DNA from: Rhopalosiphum padi | Taxonomy: Eukaryota; Arthropoda; Insecta; Hemiptera; Aphididae | Direction of reading: 5' to 3' | Assembly: GCF_020882245.1 (NCBI RefSeq) | Contig: NW_026869996.1 | Span: 2,837,592-2,901,591, forward strand | DNA length: 64,000 nucleotides | Part shown: positions 1 to 9,995 of the stretch, one piece after another | Layout: every line of letters starts with the position of its first letter | Numbering within the stretch: position 1 is the stretch's first letter | Made by a program: the position numbers and the translations under genes | Notes under the pieces: generated by a model | The model's input: the letters and a program-made list of their open reading frames with translations, nothing else | The model's database searches: none | Told to the model about the DNA's origin: nothing

Positions 1-108
1 TTGATGGATTTAAATCAATTATTATGGGGTTTTTTGATGAATTAATGGTTTTTTTAATACATTTTAAGGAAATTTCTGGTTTTTAATCATTTATTATGGG
101 GGTTTGTT

Positions 109-170
109 AAGGAAAAATGTTAAATTTAATGTATTTGATGGTTTTAAATCGGTTATTATTGGGGGTTGTT
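109..170 (+). repeat. Short unit S, exemplar (variant S-a)
   Basis: This is a representative 62-bp S unit with composition A19 C1 G15 T27. Its first 33 bases match the L unit apart from one T-to-G change (AATGTATTT for AATTTATTT). The rest resembles the end of the B half of variant P. S-a has AAATCGGTT and ends ATTGGGGG. It contains the only C of the unit, inside a CpG. S-a is normally followed by S-b or by an L unit, and occurs in runs of one to seven S units. Confidence 0.95.
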
Positions 171-232
171 AAGGAAAAATGTTAAATTTAATGTATTTGA
201 TGGTTTTAAATCGGTTATTATTAGGGGTTGTT
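171..232 (+). repeat. Short unit variant S-b
   Basis: This 62-bp unit is identical to S-a except for ATTAGGGG in place of ATTGGGGG. It commonly sits directly before an L unit of type M, Q or Q', so it marks the end of most S runs. Triple S-b runs occur in the seven-unit S blocks of the left array. Confidence 0.93.
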
Positions 233-367
233 AAGGAAAAATGTTAAATTTAATTTATTTGATGGATTTAAATCAATTATTATGGGGTTTTTTTGATGAA
301 TTAATGGCTTTTTTAATACATATTAAGGAAATTTCTGGTTTTTAATCATTTATGATGGGGGTTTGTT
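233..367 (+). repeat. L variant M
   Basis: M is recognised by AATGGCTTTTTT, with a C after GG, together with AATACATATTAAGG and the end TTTATGATGGGGG. It normally follows S-b and precedes N on both sides of the gap. A sub-form with ACATATTAGGGAAAT occurs near 39.7, 42.4, 44.4 and 48.8 kb and marks copies of one module. Confidence 0.9.
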
Positions 368-501
368 AAGGAAAAATGTTAAATTTAATTTATTTGATGG
401 ATTTAAATCAATTATTATGGGGTTTTTTGATGAATTAATGGTTTTTTTAATAAATTTTAAGGAAATTTCTGGTTTTTAATCATTTATTATGGGGGGTTGT
501 T
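368..501 (+). repeat. Long unit L, exemplar (variant N)
   Basis: This is a representative 134-bp L unit with composition A41 C4 G25 T64. The A half runs to the first GGGG (unit positions 52-55). The B half runs from the following T tract to the final G6. Unit positions 34-55 and 106-127 match at 19 of 22 bases with an offset of 72 bp, so L is a diverged dimer. Variant N has GATGGATTTAAATC in the A half, AATAAATTTTAAGG in the B half, and ends TTTATTATGGGGGGTTG. T tracts lie at unit positions 56-61, 75-81 and 106-110. N usually follows M and comes before P on the left, or O or O2 on the right. Confidence 0.95.
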
Positions 502-635
502 AAGGAAAAATGTTAAATTTAATTTAATTGATGGATTTAAATCAATTATTATGGGTTTTTTTGATGAATTAATGGTTTTTTTAATACATTTTAAGGAAAT
601 TTCTGGTTTTAAATCGTTTATTATTGGGGGTTGTT
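502..635 (+). repeat. L variant P (bridge to the S unit)
   Basis: P has AATTTAATTGATGG in the A half, ATGGGTTTTTTT (three G rather than four) in the middle, and a B half ending CTGGTTTTAAATCGTTT followed by ATTATTGGGGG. That end is identical to S-c and differs by one base from S-a. P is normally followed directly by an S unit. It is the only common L form with a CpG. Confidence 0.92.
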
Positions 636-759
636 AAGGAAAAATGTTAAATTTAATGTATTTGATGGTTTTAAATCGGTTATTATTGGGGGTTGTTAAG
701 GAAAAATGTTAAATTTAATGTATTTGATGGTTTTAAATCGGTTATTATTAGGGGTTGTT

Positions 760-894
760 AAGGAAAAATGTTAAATTTAATTTATTTGATGGATTTAAAT
801 CAATTATTATGGGGTTTTTTGATGAATTAATGGTTTTTTTTAATACATATTAAGGAAATTTCTGGTTTTTAATCATTTATGATGGGGGTTTGTT
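760..894 (+). repeat. L variant Q
   Basis: Q has a plain A half, AATACATATTAAGG in the B half and the end TTTATGATGGGGGTTTG, with a seven- or eight-T tract that often makes it 135 bp. It follows S-b and precedes S-d, S-e or T-like units. Sub-form Q' (for example 3433-3566) ends AATCATATATTATGG and always precedes X. Confidence 0.9.
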
Positions 895-956
895 AAGGAA
901 AAATGTTAAATTTAATGTATTTGATGGTTTTTAATCGGTTATTATTGGGGGTTGTT
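895..956 (+). repeat. Short unit variant S-e
   Basis: S-e has GGTTTTTAATCGG in place of GGTTTTAAATCGG, an A-to-T change that removes the TTTAAA hexamer. It always follows a Q unit: here and at 5135-5196, 6973-7034 and 12267-12328 on the left, and twice on the right near 20.8 and 30.2 kb. Confidence 0.9.
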
Positions 957-1153
957 AAGGAAAAATGTTAAATTTAATGTATTTGATGGTTTTAAATCGG
1001 TTATTATTAGGGGTTGTTAAGGAAAAATGTTAAATTTAATTTATTTGATGGATTTAAATCAATTATTATGGGGTTTTTTGATGAATTAATGGTTTTTTTT
1101 AATACATATTAAGGAAATTTCTGGTTTTTAATCATTTATGATGGGGGTTTGTT

Positions 1154-1214
1154 AAGGAAAAATGTTAAATTTAATGTATTTGATGGTTTTAAATCTTTAT
1201 TATTGGGGGTTGTT
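1154..1214 (+). repeat. Short unit variant S-d (61 bp)
   Basis: S-d carries AAATCTTTATTATTGG in place of AAATCGGTTATTATTGG, so it is one base shorter and lacks the CpG. Left of the gap it always lies between a Q unit and an R-type unit. The fixed Q - S-d - R order is one of the most stable three-unit words in the window. Confidence 0.92.
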
Positions 1215-1348
1215 AAGGAAAAATGTTAAATTTAATTTATTTGATGGATTTAAATCAATTATTATGGGGTTTTTTGATGAATTAATGGTTTTTTTAATAC
1301 ATTTTAAGGAAATTTCTGGTTTTTAATCATTTATGATGGGGGTTTGTT
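1215..1348 (+). repeat. L variant R
   Basis: R has a plain A half and AATACATTTTAAGG in the B half. R ends TTTATGATGGGGG, and sub-form R' (for example 4216-4349) ends TTTATTATGGGGGTTTG. Left of the gap both follow S-d and precede S-a. A private form R* with TTTTTGGATGAA occurs at 5991-6124 and 7830-7963 only. Confidence 0.88.
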
Positions 1349-1410
1349 AAGGAAAAATGTTAAATTTAATGTATTTGATGGTTTTAAATCGGTTATTATT
1401 GGGGGTTGTT

Positions 1411-1544
1411 AAGGAAAAATGTTAAATTTAATTTATTTGATGGATATAAATCAATTATTATGGGGTTTTTTGATGAATTAATGGTTTTTTTAATAAATTT
1501 TAAGGAAATTTCTGGTTTTTAATCATATATTATGGGGGGTTGTT
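1411..1544 (+). repeat. L variant T
   Basis: T carries GGATATAAATC in the A half, which destroys the GATTTAAATC palindrome. It has AATAAATTTTAAGG in the B half and the end AATCATATATTATGG. It follows S-a or S-e and precedes V or M. The related T2 replaces it to the right of the gap. Confidence 0.9.
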
Positions 1545-1678
1545 AAGGAAAAATGTTAAATTTAATTTATTTGATGGATTTAAATCAATTATTATGGGGT
1601 TTTTTGATGAATTAATGGCTTTTTTAATACATATTAGGGAAATATCTGGTTTTTAATCATTTATGATGGGGGTTTGTT
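1545..1678 (+). repeat. L variant M with private AAATATCTGG
   Basis: This M copy carries ATTAGGGAAATATCTGG, a change seen only here and at 12917-13050. The distance between the two copies is 11,372 bp, which fixes the compound HOR period. It directly follows a T unit in both places. Confidence 0.92.
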
Positions 1679-1946
1679 AAGGAAAAATGTTAAATTTAAT
1701 TTATTTGATGGATTTAAATCAATTATTATGGGGTTTTTTGATGAATTAATGGTTTTTTTAATAAATTTTAAGGAAATTTCTGGTTTTTAATCATTTATTA
1801 TGGGGGGTTGTTAAGGAAAAATGTTAAATTTAATTTAATTGATGGATTTAAATCAATTATTATGGGTTTTTTTGATGAATTAATGGTTTTTTTAATACAT
1901 TTTAAGGAAATTTCTGGTTTTAAATCGTTTATTATTGGGGGTTGTT

Positions 1947-2380
1947 AAGGAAAAATGTTAAATTTAATGTATTTGATGGTTTTAAATCGGTTATTATTGG
2001 GGGTTGTTAAGGAAAAATGTTAAATTTAATGTATTTGATGGTTTTAAATCGGTTATTATTAGGGGTTGTTAAGGAAAAATGTTAAATTTAATGTATTTGA
2101 TGGTTTTAAATCGGTTATTATTAGGGGTTGTTAAGGAAAAATGTTAAATTTAATGTATTTGATGGTTTTAAATCGGTTATTATTAGGGGTTGTTAAGGAA
2201 AAATGTTAAATTTAATGTATTTGATGGTTTTAAATCGTTTATTATTGGGGGTTGTTAAGGAAAAATGTTAAATTTAATGTATTTGATGGTTTTAAATCGG
2301 TTATTATTGGGGGTTGTTAAGGAAAAATGTTAAATTTAATGTATTTGATGGTTTTAAATCGGTTATTATTAGGGGTTGTT
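1947..2380 (+). repeat. Seven-unit S run
   Basis: Seven S units in a row (S-a S-b S-b S-b S-c S-a S-b) give 434 bp of pure 62-bp ladder. This is the longest S run I saw. Identical runs lie at 10130-10563 and 13319-13752, and a six-unit version with one S-b fewer lies at 8428-8799. Confidence 0.92.
2195..2256 (+). repeat. Short unit variant S-c
   Basis: This S unit has AAATCGTTTATTATTGGGGG. That 3' end is identical to the end of L variant P, while the 5' part is the usual S start with AATGTATTT. It is the S variant closest to what a 72-bp deletion inside P would give. It also occurs at 3835-3896, 8614-8675, 10378-10439, 10966-11027 and 13567-13628. Confidence 0.9.
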
Positions 2381-2906
2381 AAGGAAAAATGTTAAATTTA
2401 ATTTATTTGATGGATTTAAATCAATTATTATGGGGTTTTTTGATGAATTAATGGTTTTTTTTAATACATATTAAGGAAATTTCTGGTTTTTAATCATTTA
2501 TGATGGGGGTTTGTTAAGGAAAAATGTTAAATTTAATGTATTTGATGGTTTTAAATCTTTATTATTGGGGGTTGTTAAGGAAAAATGTTAAATTTAATTT
2601 ATTTGATGGATTTAAATCAATTATTATGGGGTTTTTTGATGAATTAATGGTTTTTTTAATACATTTTAAGGAAATTTCTGGTTTTTAATCATTTATGATG
2701 GGGGTTTGTTAAGGAAAAATGTTAAATTTAATGTATTTGATGGTTTTAAATCGGTTATTATTGGGGGTTGTTAAGGAAAAATGTTAAATTTAATTTATTT
2801 GATGGATATAAATCAATTATTATGGGGTTTTTTGATGAATTAATGGTTTTTTTAATAAATTTTAAGGAAATTTCTGGTTTTTAATCATATATTATGGGGG
2901 GTTGTT

Positions 2907-3040
2907 AAGGAAAAATGTTAAATTTAATTTATTTCAAAGATTTAAATCAATTATTATGGGTTTTTTTGATGAATTAATGGTTTTTTTAATACATTTTAAG
3001 GAAATTTCTGGTTTTTAATAATTTATTATGGGGGTTTGTT
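2907..3040 (+). repeat. L variant V (CAAAG unit)
   Basis: V has TTATTTCAAAGATTT in place of TTATTTGATGGATTT, and it ends AATAATTTATTATGGGGG. It follows T in the left block and precedes W. The CAAAG change is shared with X and V2, so it marks a single sub-lineage of A halves that has been combined with different B halves. Confidence 0.9.
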
Positions 3041-3174
3041 AAGGAAAAATGTTAAATTTAATTTATTTGATGGATTTAAATCAATTATTATGGGGTTTTT
3101 TGACGAATTAATGGTTTTTTTAATACATTTTAAGGAAATTTCTGGTTTTTAATCATTTATTATGGGGGGTTGTT
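3041..3174 (+). repeat. L variant W (GACGAA unit)
   Basis: W is an otherwise plain L unit with TTTTGACGAATTAATGG in place of TTTTGATGAATTAATGG, which creates a CpG. Left of the gap it always follows V. One copy occurs to the right near 30.5 kb, inside a stretch that has left-type order. Confidence 0.9.
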
Positions 3175-3566
3175 AAGGAAAAATGTTAAATTTAATTTAA
3201 TTGATGGATTTAAATCAATTATTATGGGTTTTTTTGATGAATTAATGGTTTTTTTAATACATTTTAAGGAAATTTCTGGTTTTAAATCGTTTATTATTGG
3301 GGGTTGTTAAGGAAAAATGTTAAATTTAATGTATTTGATGGTTTTAAATCGGTTATTATTGGGGGTTGTTAAGGAAAAATGTTAAATTTAATGTATTTGA
3401 TGGTTTTAAATCGGTTATTATTAGGGGTTGTTAAGGAAAAATGTTAAATTTAATTTATTTGATGGATTTAAATCAATTATTATGGGGTTTTTTGATGAAT
3501 TAATGGTTTTTTTAATACATATTAAGGAAATTTCTGGTTTTTAATCATATATTATGGGGGGTTGTT

Positions 3567-3699
3567 AAGGAAAAATGTTAAATTTAATTTATTTCAAAGA
3601 TTTAAATCAATTATTATGGGGTTTTTTGATGAATTAATGGTTTTTTATTACATTTTAAGGAAATTTCTGGTTTTTAATCATTTAATATGGGGGGTTGTT
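3567..3699 (+). repeat. L variant X (HOR start marker)
   Basis: X is 133 bp, with CAAAG in the A half, ATGGTTTTTTATTACATT in the B half and the end CATTTAATATGGGGGG. The left block has three copies, starting at 3567, 10698 and 14940. I use it as the start of each HOR copy. Two right-block copies start at 31030 and 33985, and both carry CATTTCATATGG, a form not seen on the left. Confidence 0.92.
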
Positions 3700-3834
3700 A
3701 AGGAAAAATGTTAAATTTAATTTAATTAATGGATTTAAATCAATTATTATGGGTTTTTTTTGATGAATTAATGGTTTTTTTAATACATTTTAAGGAAATT
3801 TCTGGTTTTTAATCATTTATGATGGGGGTTTGTT
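3700..3834 (+). repeat. L variant Y
   Basis: Y has TTTAATTAATGGATTT in the A half, ATGGG followed by eight T, and the end TTTATGATGGGGG. It always follows X and precedes S-c. The right-block copies also carry GAAATTACTGG in place of GAAATTTCTGG. Confidence 0.9.
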
Positions 3835-4999
3835 AAGGAAAAATGTTAAATTTAATGTATTTGATGGTTTTAAATCGTTTATTATTGGGGGTTGTTAAGG
3901 AAAAATGTTAAATTTAATGTATTTGATGGTTTTAAATCGGTTATTATTGGGGGTTGTTAAGGAAAAATGTTAAATTTAATGTATTTGATGGTTTTAAATC
4001 GGTTATTATTAGGGGTTGTTAAGGAAAAATGTTAAATCTAATTTATTTGATGGATTTAAATCAATTATTATGGGGTTTTTTGATGAATTAATGGTTTTTT
4101 TAATACATATTAAGGAAATTTCTGGTTTTTAATCATTTATGATGGGGGTTTGTTAAGGAAAAATGTTAAATTTAATGTATTTGATGGTTTTAAATCTTTA
4201 TTATTGGGGGTTGTTAAGGAAAAATGTTAAATTTAATTTATTTGATGGATTTAAATCAATTATTATGGGGTTTTTTGATGAATTAATGGTTTTTTTAATA
4301 CATTTTAAGGAAATTTCTGGTTTTTAATCATTTATTATGGGGGTTTGTTAAGGAAAAATGTTAAATTTAATGTATTTGATGGTTTTAAATCGGTTATTAT
4401 TGGGGGTTGTTAAGGAAAAATGTTAAATTTAATGTATTTGATGGTTTTAAATCGGTTATTATTAGGGGTTGTTAAGGAAAAATGTTAAATTTAATTTATT
4501 TGATGGATTTAAATCAATTATTATGGGGTTTTTTGATGAATTAATGGCTTTTTTAATACATATTAAGGAAATTTCTGGTTTTTAATCATTTATGATGGGG
4601 GTTTGTTAAGGAAAAATGTTAAATTTAATTTATTTGATGGATTTAAATCAATTATTATGGGGTTTTTTGATGAATTAATGGTTTTTTTAATAAATTTTAA
4701 GGAAATTTCTGGTTTTTAATCATTTATTATGGGGGGTTGTTAAGGAAAAATGTTAAATTTAATTTAATTGATGGATTTAAATCAATTATTATGGGTTTTT
4801 TTGATGAATTAATGGTTTTTTTAATACATTTTAAGGAAATTTCTGGTTTTAAATCGTTTATTATTGGGGGTTGTTAAGGAAAAATGTTAAATTTAATGTA
4901 TTTGATGGTTTTAAATCGGTTATTATTGGGGGTTGTTAAGGAAAAATGTTAAATTTAATGTATTTGATGGTTTTAAATCGGTTATTATTAGGGGTTGTT

Positions 5000-6837
5000 A
5001 AGGAAAAATGTTAAATTTAATTTATTTGATGGATTTAAATCAATTATTATGGGGTTTTTTGATGAATTAATGGTTTTTTTTAATACATATTAAGGAAATT
5101 TCTGGTTTTTAATCATTTATGATGGGGGTTTGTTAAGGAAAAATGTTAAATTTAATGTATTTGATGGTTTTTAATCGGTTATTATTGGGGGTTGTTAAGG
5201 AAAAATGTTAAATTTAATTTATTTGATGGATATAAATCAATTATTATGGGGTTTTTTGATGAATTAATGGTTTTTTTAATAAATTTTAAGGAAATTTCTG
5301 GTTTTTAATCATATATTATGGGGGGTTGTTAAGGAAAAATGTTAAATTTAATTTATTTCAAAGATTTAAATCAATTATTATGGGTTTTTTTGATGAATTA
5401 ATGGTTTTTTTAATACATTTTAAGGAAATTTCTGGTTTTTAATAATTTATTATGGGGGTTTGTTAAGGAAAAATGTTAAATTTAATTTATTTGATGGATT
5501 TAAATCAATTATTATGGGGTTTTTTGACGAATTAATGGTTTTTTTAATACATTTTAAGGAAATTTCTGGTTTTTAATCATTTATTATGGGGGGTTGTTAA
5601 GGAAAAATGTTAAATTTAATTTAATTGATGGATTTAAATCAATTATTATGCGTTTTTTTGATGAATTAATGGTTTTTTTAATACATTTTAAGGAAATTTC
5701 TGGTTTTAAATCGTTTATTATTGGGGGTTGTTAAGGAAAAATGTTAAATTTAATGTATTTGATGGTTTTAAATCGGTTATTATTAGGGGTTGTTAAGGAA
5801 AAATGTTAAATTTAATTTATTTGATGGATTTAAATCAATTATTATGGGGTTTTTTGATGAATTAATGGTTTTTTTTAATACATATTAAGGAAATTTCTGG
5901 TTTTTAATCATTTATGATGGGGGTTTGTTAAGGAAAAATGTTAAATTTAATGTATTTGATGGTTTTAAATCTTTATTATTGGGGGTTGTTAAGGAAAAAT
6001 GTTAAATTTAATTTATTTGATGGATTTAAATCAATTATTATGGGGTTTTTGGATGAATTAATGGTTTTTTTAATACATTTTAAGGAAATTTCTGGTTTTT
6101 AATCATTTATGATGGGGGTTTGTTAAGGAAAAATGTTAAATTTAATGTATTTGATGGTTTTAAATCGGTTATTATTGGGGGTTGTTAAGGAAAAATGTTA
6201 AATTTAATTTATTTGATGGATATAAATCAATTATTATGGGGTTTTTTGATGAATTAATGGCTTTTTTAATACATATTAGGGAAATTTCTGGTTTTTAAAT
6301 CATTTATGATGGGGGTTTGTTAAGGAAAAATGTTAAATTTAATTTATTTGATGGATTTAAATCAATTATTATGGGGTTTATTGATGAATTAATGGTTTTT
6401 TTAATAAATTTTAAGGAAATTTCTGGTTTTTAATCATTTATTATGGGGGGTTGTTAAGGAAAAATGTTAAATTTGATTTAATTGATGGATTTAAATCAAT
6501 TATTATGGGTTTTTTTGATGAATTAATGGTTCATTTAATACATTTTAAGGAAATTTCTGGTTTTAAATCGTTTATTATTGGGGGTTGTTAAGGAAAAATG
6601 TTAAATTTAATGTATTTGATGGTTTTAAATCGGTTATTATTGGGGGTTGTTAAGGAAAAATGTTAAATTTAATGTATTTGATGGTTTTAAATCGGTTATT
6701 ATTAGGGGTTGTTAAGGAAAAATGTTAAATTTAATGTATTTGATGGTTTTAAATCGGTTATTATTGGGGGTTGTTAAGGAAAAATGTTAAATTTAATGTA
6801 TTTGATGGTTTTAAATCGGTTATTATTAGGGGTTGTT
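5000..6837 (+). repeat. 1838-bp tandem duplication, copy 1
   Basis: The order here is Q S-e T V W P S-b Q S-d R* S-a M N P S-a S-b S-a S-b. It carries changes shared only with copy 2: R* with TTTTTGGATGAA (6051), N with GGGGTTTATTGATG, and P with AAATTTGATTT and AATGGTTCATTT. The P with ATTATGCG (5651) is also shared with the HOR-B copy before the gap. One A is extra in the M-like unit near 6297. Confidence 0.92.
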
Positions 6838-8613
6838 AAGGAAAAATGTTAAATTTAATTTATTTGATGGATTTAAATCAATTATTATGGGGTTTTTTGA
6901 TGAATTAATGGTTTTTTTTAATACATATTAAGGAAATTTCTGGTTTTTAATCATTTATGATGGGGGTTTGTTAAGGAAAAATGTTAAATTTAATGTATTT
7001 GATGGTTTTTAATCGGTTATTATTGGGGGTTGTTAAGGAAAAATGTTAAATTTAATTTATTTGATGGATATAAATCAATTATTATGGGGTTTTTTGATGA
7101 ATTAATGGTTTTTTTAATAAATTTTAAGGAAATTTCTGGTTTTTAATCATATATTATGGGGGGTTGTTAAGGAAAAATGTTAAATTTAATTTATTTCAAA
7201 GATTTAAATCAATTATTATGGGTTTTTTTGATGAATTAATGGTTTTTTTAATACATTTTAAGGAAATTTCTGGTTTTTAATAATTTATTATGGGGGTTTG
7301 TTAAGGAAAAATGTTAAATTTAATTTATTTGATGGATTTAAATCAATTATTATGGGGTTTTTTGACGAATTAATGGTTTTTTTAATACATTTTAAGGAAA
7401 TTTCTGGTTTTTAATCATTTATTATGGGGGGTTGTTAAGGAAAAATGTTAAATTTAATTTAATTGATGGATTTAAATCAATTATTATGCGTTTTTTTGAT
7501 GAATTAATGGTTTTTTTAATACATTTTAAGGAAATTTCTGGTTTTAAATCGTTTATTATTGGGGGTTGTTAAGGAAAAATGTTAAATTTAATGTATTTGA
7601 TGGTTTTAAATCGGTTATTATTAGGGGTTGTTAAGGAAAAATGTTAAATTTAATTTATTTGATGGATTTAAATCAATTATTATGGGGTTTTTTTGATGAA
7701 TTAATGGTTTTTTTTAATACATATTAAGGAAATTTCTGGTTTTTAATCATTTATGATGGGGGTTTGTTAAGGAAAAATGTTAAATTTAATGTATTTGATG
7801 GTTTTAAATCTTTATTATTGGGGGTTGTTAAGGAAAAATGTTAAATTTAATTTATTTGATGGATTTAAATCAATTATTATGGGGTTTTTGGATGAATTAA
7901 TGGTTTTTTTAATACATTTTAAGGAAATTTCTGGTTTTTAATCATTTATGATGGGGGTTTGTTAAGGAAAAATGTTAAATTTAATGTATTTGATGGTTTT
8001 AAATCGGTTATTATTGGGGGTTGTTAAGGAAAAATGTTAAATTTAATTTATTTGATGGATATAAATCAATTATTATGGGGTTTTTTGATGAATTAATGGC
8101 TTTTTTAATACATATTAGGGAAATTTCTGGTTTTTAATCATTTATGATGGGGGTTTGTTAAGGAAAAATGTTAAATTTAATTTATTTGATGGATTTAAAT
8201 CAATTATTATGGGGTTTATTGATGAATTAATGGTTTTTTTAATAAATTTTAAGGAAATTTCTGGTTTTTAATCATTTATTATGGGGGGTTGTTAAGGAAA
8301 AATGTTAAATTTGATTTAATTGATGGATTTAAATCAATTATTATGGGTTTTTTTGATGAATTAATGGTTCATTTAATACATTTTAAGGAAATTTCTGGTT
8401 TTAAATCGTTTATTATTGGGGGTTGTTAAGGAAAAATGTTAAATTTAATGTATTTGATGGTTTTAAATCGGTTATTATTGGGGGTTGTTAAGGAAAAATG
8501 TTAAATTTAATGTATTTGATGGTTTTAAATCGGTTATTATTAGGGGTTGTTAAGGAAAAATGTTAAATTTAATGTATTTGATGGTTTTAAATCGGTTATT
8601 ATTAGGGGTTGTT
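6838..8613 (+). repeat. 1838-bp tandem duplication, copy 2
   Basis: This repeats copy 1 with all of its private changes (TTTTTGGATGAA at 7890, ATTATGCG at 7489 and the others). It differs by one extra T in the Q unit at 7633-7768 and lacks the extra A in the M-like unit. It leaves the shared order after P S-a S-b, where copy 1 has S-a S-b and this copy has S-b S-c. The near identity points to a recent duplication inside HOR-B. Confidence 0.92.
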
Positions 8614-9191
8614 AAGGAAAAATGTTAAATTTAATGTATTTGATGGTTTTAAATCGTTTATTATTGGGGGTTGTTAAGGAAAAATGTTAAATTTAATGTA
8701 TTTGATGGTTTTAAATCGGTTATTATTGGGGGTTGTTAAGGAAAAATGTTAAATTTAATGTATTTGATGGTTTTAAATCGGTTATTATTAGGGGTTGTTA
8801 AGGAAAAATGTTAAATTTAATTTATTTGATGGATTTAAATCAATTATTATGGGGTTTTTTGATGAATTAATGGTTTTTTTTAATACATATTAAGGAAATT
8901 TCTGGTTTTTAATCATTTATGATGGGGGTTTGTTAAGGAAAAATGTTAAATTTAATGTATTTGATGGTTTTAAATCTTTATTATTGGGGGTTGTTAAGGA
9001 AAAATGTTAAATTTAATTTATTTGATGGATTTAAATCAATTATTATGGGGTTTTTTGATGAATTAATGGTTTTTTTAATACATTTTAAGGAAATTTCTGG
9101 TTTTTAATCATTTATGATGGGGGTTTGTTAAGGAAAAATGTTAAATTTAATGTATTTGATGGTTTTAAATCGGTTATTATTGGGTGTTGTT

Positions 9192-9995
9192 AAGGAAAAA
9201 TGTTAAATTTAATTTATTTGATGGATATAAATCAATTATTATGGGGTTTTTTGATGAATTAATGGTTTTTTTAATAAATTTTAAGGAAATTTCTGGTTTT
9301 TAATCATATATTATGGGGGGTTGTTAAGGAAAAATGTTAAATTTAATTTATTTCAAAGATTTAAATCAATTATTATGGGTTTTTTTGATGAATTAATGGT
9401 TTTTTTAATACATTTTAAGGAAATTTCTGGTTTTTAATAATTTATTATGGGGGTTTGTTAAGGAAAAATGTTAAATTTAATTTATTTGATGGATTTAAAT
9501 CAATTATTATGGGGTTTTTTGACGAATTAATGGTTTTTTTAATACATTTTAAGGAAATTTCTGGTTTTTAATAATTTATTATGGGGGTTTGTTAAGGAAA
9601 AATGTTAAATTTAATTTATTTGATGGATATAAATCAATTATTATGGGGTTTTTTGATGAATTAATGGTTTTTTTAATAAATTTTAAGGAAATTTCTGGTT
9701 TTTAATCATATATTATGGGGGGTTGTTAAGGAAAAATGTTAAATTTAATTTATTTCAAAGATTTAAATCAATTATTATGGGTTTTTTTGATGAATTAATG
9801 GTTTTTTTAATACATTTTAAGGAAATTTCTGGTTTTTAATAATTTATTATGGGGGTTTGTTAAGGAAAAATGTTAAATTTAATTTATTTGATGGATTTAA
9901 ATCAATTATTATGGGGTTTTTTGACGAATTAATGGTTTTTTTAATAAATTTTAAGGAAATTTCTGGTTTTTAATCATTTATTATGGGGGGTTGTT
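9192..9995 (+). repeat. Doubled T V W block (2 x 402 bp)
   Basis: Three L units (T, V, W) are repeated in tandem as 9192-9593 and 9594-9995. The CAAAG boxes lie 402 bp apart, which is three times 134. The first W has a V-like end (AATAATTTATT) and the second has AATAAATTTT in the B half. So the exchange joined W units at homologous positions and left chimeric ends. Confidence 0.9.

Larger units (their letters stand above)
1..3566 (+). repeat. HOR-A, partial copy
   Basis: This is the last 3566 bases of a HOR-A copy cut by the window start. The order of units is: end of R', S-a S-b M N P S-a S-b Q S-e S-b Q S-d R S-a T M N P, a seven-unit S run, Q S-d R S-a T V W P S-a S-b Q'. The same order recurs about 11,372 bases downstream, from 11374 to 14939. 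Confidence 0.9.

Noticed and set aside
171..232. Telomere-like TTAGGGG in S-b
   Set aside because: It occurs once per S-b unit inside ATTATTAGGGGTTG, never in tandem. It is explained by one G-to-A change from S-a.
109..367. L plus S equals 196 bp, close to a nucleosome repeat length
   Set aside because: L and S do not alternate regularly: L runs of up to seven and S runs of up to seven occur. A fixed 196-bp phase is therefore not kept.
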